This document shows positions 60,195 through 64,000 of a stretch of DNA of 64,000 nucleotides, one piece after another. Every line of letters begins with the position of its first letter. The first letter of the stretch is position 1. A program made the position numbers and the translations under genes. The stretch is from NCBI GenBank assembly GCA_028023455.1, contig JAQFVV010000001.1, forward strand, positions 20,267,611 to 20,331,610. The letters run 5' to 3'. The notes under the pieces are model-generated. The model saw only the letters and a list, made by a program, of their open reading frames with translations. It was not told the DNA's origin and did no database searches. The stretch comes from Epiperipatus broadwayi. Lineage: Eukaryota > Onychophora > Udeonychophora > Euonychophora > Peripatidae.

Positions 60195-63060
60195 TAAAAT
60201 TACTTCAACTTAAGATTGAAGGTATATCAAAATCAAAAATAGAGATCATCTACAAATTTATTCTTCAGCACAACACTGTTGTATTCCTTCTTCAAATTCT
60301 TCTAATAATGCAGGTCTTTTTAAAATCCCTGAATTTACCTTGATTATTGATAAAATGACTGTAAACATGATATGGCTATTTTTGTTTCAAACCATCTTGT
60401 AAAGCAAACAACTTTTATTGAAAATAGTTCAAATAGTATTGTAGTAACTATTCAGATAGATAATTTTTATGTATGCAATATTTACAAATCTCCAGATACA
60501 AATTGGCTCTATTCTCCTCTTCCAGATATTCCTACACCTTCTATATTTTTAGAAAATTTCCAATTTTCATAGTAGTCCTTGGGGTATGGAAATGAAGGAC
60601 AAGCAGTATGTCAACTTTTAAAATGCATGGATTTAAATAACACACATCTACATTATTAAACCAAGCAAGAGAAAGATTCTATTCTGACAAATGGAGAACA
60701 AAAGCAACTCCTGATTTTTCAAAAAAAAAAAAAAAAGGTTCACCATTGGCTGCCGAACTATCAATATTAAGATTATTTCTCCACAGCCAACAAAAACCAA
60801 GTCTAATCACTGTGGAATTGTCATTTCTATACTTGAATGTTATCCTGTTGTGAAATAAAATTAAAGAAAAACTAACTGGAGTCAATAATCTGGACATCTT
60901 GAACTGAATAAAATATAATCTTTCCAATTTTTTATTGCTATGATAGCTTTAACAAACTCATAATAATAGCTTCCCAAAAATCCATCCATTATGGATATCA
61001 AAAGTAATTTTTATGTATTGGAACAGAAGCAACAATCATCTTTATAATCAGTTTTTAACCTATCAACAATCCAGAAATTACTGACAAACTTGCAAAATCA
61101 GTAGACAATGCTAGAAAAGAAAAAGAGTCTATGGAGAAATAAACTTTACAAAATCTAGTTTAAAAATCTGGTTAGTTTTTCAAAGCTTGATGTATATAAA
61201 AGAACCATTAAAAAATTTAGTATTATAATTGCAAATCAGGTTTCTCATCCTATATATCAGAATTCTAAACTCAATATTGATAATATGAGAAAAAGCATTG
61301 TTAAAGCAGAAGGTAAGAGTTCTCTTTCATAAGATTCCTCTACTATCAACCTTATAACATCTGTATATGTTGCTAAACTTGAACTTGCTCTTGATATTCT
61401 TAAATAAGGAAGACACCTGAAGCAGATATACTTCCTGAATATCTCAAAAATTTACAATCTAAATATTCCTGAATATGTAAAAAAAATTTACAATCTAAAA
61501 CAAAAGTATAATTGGCATAATTATTCAGTAACAGTATTCATTCAAAACCTATTCTAAAAATTTGATATTAAAAAAAACTATACCAGTCTTAAAACCAAAT
61601 AAATCCAATAATGATAAAAAATATATATCAGCCAATATTATTATTATATGTTCGCTAAAAGCATATTAACAAGAAATTTGTCAAAAATTGAGGGTCATCT
61701 ATCTTTACAACAGGCTGGTTTTAGGCCAGAAAAAAATCTGCTGTGAAAAAGTTGTATCTATAACAATTCATACTCATAAAGATTTTAAAAATAAATTAAG
61801 GGTTGATACTATTTTAATTTATCTAACCTCAGCTTAAGATTCTGTATTAGAAAAATATTCTTCTAAAAGTTCCTAAAATCCGTAAATGCAAAAAAGCCAT
61901 TATTTTTCTTGACAAAATGCTCTCTATTAGAAAAATTCAAATTGCACTAAATGATAATTGTAATAGATATAACACTTTATAGAATAGTTGCCATAGAGTC
62001 TGTTCTTTTATCCACTTATTTAATATTTTCAATAGTGATCTTCAAGATATATAATGTAACAAAATCATCTACACTTATGATATTATTTTGAGTCCATCCC
62101 CCCCTCCACCCCAAAATCCTTTCCTGATAATAGAAAAGCATATCAATGAGAATATGAAAAAATTAGAAATCTTTTTCAAAGACTGAGATGTTATTTAATG
62201 ACAGCATGTTCAATTTTTCATGTAAATAACAGAGAATCATCTTGTAATCTGCACATAATTTTTACAGTAATAGACTAAAATACAATCATATCCCATACTA
62301 TTTAGGAATAACCTTGGAAAGTAGCCTAATTTATTTTCCTCATTCAGTTAATAGTGGAACAAAATTAATTTATAGGAATAATCTCTTTGGAATGGTGGAA
62401 AGCACTACTTGGAATTGTGATGTAAATATATTATGGAAAACTTCTTTAGCTCTACCATATTCTTCTAGTAAATACTGTGTACCTGTTTAGAAAAAAGATT
62501 TCTGCACTGAATGTGTAATTACTCAATTAAATATTATCATGAAAAATATTACTGACACATTCCATTCTTTCAAATATTTTTCTGCTTTGTGACAGAAGTT
62601 GGCTCACAGAAAAATAAAAAGCTGTTAATTAGATTAGACTTACCAATAATTCAAGATATAGTTTTACTGCATAAGATTCAACCAAATTAAGATCCGCTTT
62701 TTGAAGAGTTTACAAGCAAAGAATTATGGAATCAAAATTGAAATTTCAAACAAATTTCTTTTTATATCTTTAGCCATCTGTTTGATCTTCTTGGATGCAA
62801 GTAGACTCTCATCAACAGATTCAGAACAACCCATGATTATTCTGTTCATCTGTTTCATGAATGAAATTTAAAAGCAACTAATTTATGTGTAAACAAATCT
62901 AGGACCACATAGTTAATGATGCAGTAATTCAAAGATACTATTTCTGTTTTCCCTCTTTTTTTTAAAGATTTGATATTATTAAATTCACCCTGAACTTTTC
63001 TTCAATTTGTTATTCATTATTTAACAATATTTTTTTTTTGTTTGTAACTTTTGACATTCT
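60195..63060 (+). pseudogene. Jockey-like non-LTR retrotransposon (endonuclease plus RT), decayed
   Basis: Traced through many stops and frameshifts. Endonuclease: LKIEGISKSKIE near 60209 (family NVEGISxSK), a QETHT-like spot near 60300, MAIFVSNHLV at 60372, YVCNIYKSPDTNW near 60469 (family IANVYKPPN). The following DFNSHH block is out of frame near 60555. SPLAAELSILRLFLHSQQKP appears near 60745. RT: QQAGFRPEKN near 61709, then LTSA-stop-DSV near 61829 (motif A), with the motif C aspartates lost (IIYTYDIIL near 62066). C-terminal region: SRNNLFGMVESTTWNCD-like sequence near 62368, LALPYSSSKYCVPV near 62446 (family LVYSTAEYCAPVW), LINRFRTTHDYSVHLFHE near 62809 and a cysteine-rich end near 62890. 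The C-terminal block with LNRFRTxHG is characteristic of this LINE type. Most decayed of the long LINE relics. Confidence 0.8.
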
Positions 63061-64000
63061 TTTTTAAGTTTTAAAAATTACAGGTGAAGAATAAAATATG
63101 TCAAAGCAAATATATATTAGGTTAATTTCTTTCTTTTTTTATAATAAATTAATGATCACATAATTTTTTTTATTTAAAAAGAAGTAATCTTATCTCATTT
63201 TATACATATGTATATATGTATATACTATAAAAATATTTGGGTTGCAGTCAACCATACTTATTCCACAGCTGAATTGCAGAATAAGTAACAATAGTAGATG
63301 GTTTGACTGGTGTTGATAATCAAGATCCCTAACTCTATTGGCCAATTAAAAATGTAACAATGGATTTATAAATTTCCCTAAAAATTAAGTTTGCAAAACA
63401 AAACCCAATTTCTTTTTATATATGACATAATAATTGCTATCTTTGAAAATGCTGCAATCTAATTTCTTATGTTATGAAACAAAACATCCCACTTTTCCTA
63501 AAATCTCTATTTAAATTCTCTGGGTGCTATGGACAGAGTTGATATGAATACAAAGTATACTTGCAACCATAATTTAATTATTCAAAATAAAGCAATTAAT
63601 GGAAGAAATATTGGTACTATAAGTACATATATATAAAGATATACATAAAAACATAATCTGCATTCACATACAATTTACAGTGTTATTCTTCATATATAGA
63701 TTTTTAAAAAATAAATTTTATATCCTAAATAAAGATTACTAATTCATTATGGTATAGATGGTATACAATATTAATAATTTGAACCACAATGATAAATATA
63801 AAAAATTACAATACAAAACTCAAAATTAATGATGCAATAAAATAATAGACCTTTTATAATAAAAAAAATAGTATAAAAAATACTTCATCTACGATTTTCT
63901 TTTTTTTTCTCAGAATATATATATATTATGTTGGCCAACTTATGGAAATGATAGTGGTTACTGACAAATCCACCACTATGAGTATATCTCACAAATAAAT
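63061..64000. other. unassigned AT-rich stretch
   Basis: No gene or repeat recognised up to the window end. Confidence 0.4.

Overview
The window is AT-rich (I estimate about three quarters A+T by eye) and has the look of nuclear DNA from a repeat-laden invertebrate. It contains long microsatellites, several decayed non-LTR retrotransposons, Penelope-like elements (PLEs), hAT and mariner transposase relics, tRNA-derived SINE relics and palindromic MITE-like elements. I found no bacterial-type operon, no tRNA or rRNA gene, no CRISPR array and no convincing host gene. A mollusc, chelicerate, hemipteran or cnidarian would all fit; the sequence does not let me choose.

Layout. 3.4-4.5 kb: three copies (one inverted, two direct) of a repeat carrying a hammerhead-ribozyme-like motif; a fourth copy is at 33.6-34.0 kb. 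6.0-7.2 kb (minus): a broken gag-like coiled-coil reading frame next to a long (ATT)n tract. 10.2-10.65 and 29.8-30.3 kb: a second repeat family with its own hammerhead-like motif and terminal sequences shared with PLE material at 12.0 and 35-36 kb. 16.3-20.0 kb: RTE-like LINE relic interrupted by a 646-bp element with long terminal inverted repeats. 24.65 kb: tRNA-derived SINE. 25.2-26.1 kb: nested palindromes. 26.74-26.99 kb: degenerate 60-bp tandem array. 28.47-29.30 kb: dead mariner with both ends. 35.2-38.4 kb: nest of Penelope-like elements (RT plus GIY-YIG) containing two head-to-head inverted junctions. 39.0-39.4 kb: LINE 3' end. 42.3-44.95 kb: long LINE relic with endonuclease and RT. 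45.1-46.9 kb: BED-finger hAT transposase relic. 48.27-48.72 kb: 458-bp palindrome. 49.2-52.13 kb: the best-preserved LINE. 54.9-55.5 kb: minus-strand LINE RT. 58.57 kb: small hairpin element. 60.2-63.0 kb: Jockey-like LINE relic.

All recognised coding material is mobile-element derived and broken by stops and frameshifts; nothing here looks able to move by itself. The most interesting signal is the set of six hammerhead-like motifs. All share one geometry: helix I TCCTCA/TGGGGA, CTGANGA and GAAA cores, a 4-nt helix III segment and a GTC-type cleavage site. The copies on the two strands show a compensatory base-pair swap in helix II. This fits published reports of hammerhead ribozymes in the terminal repeats of Penelope-like elements. 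The assignment here rests on reading the sequence and has not been computed.
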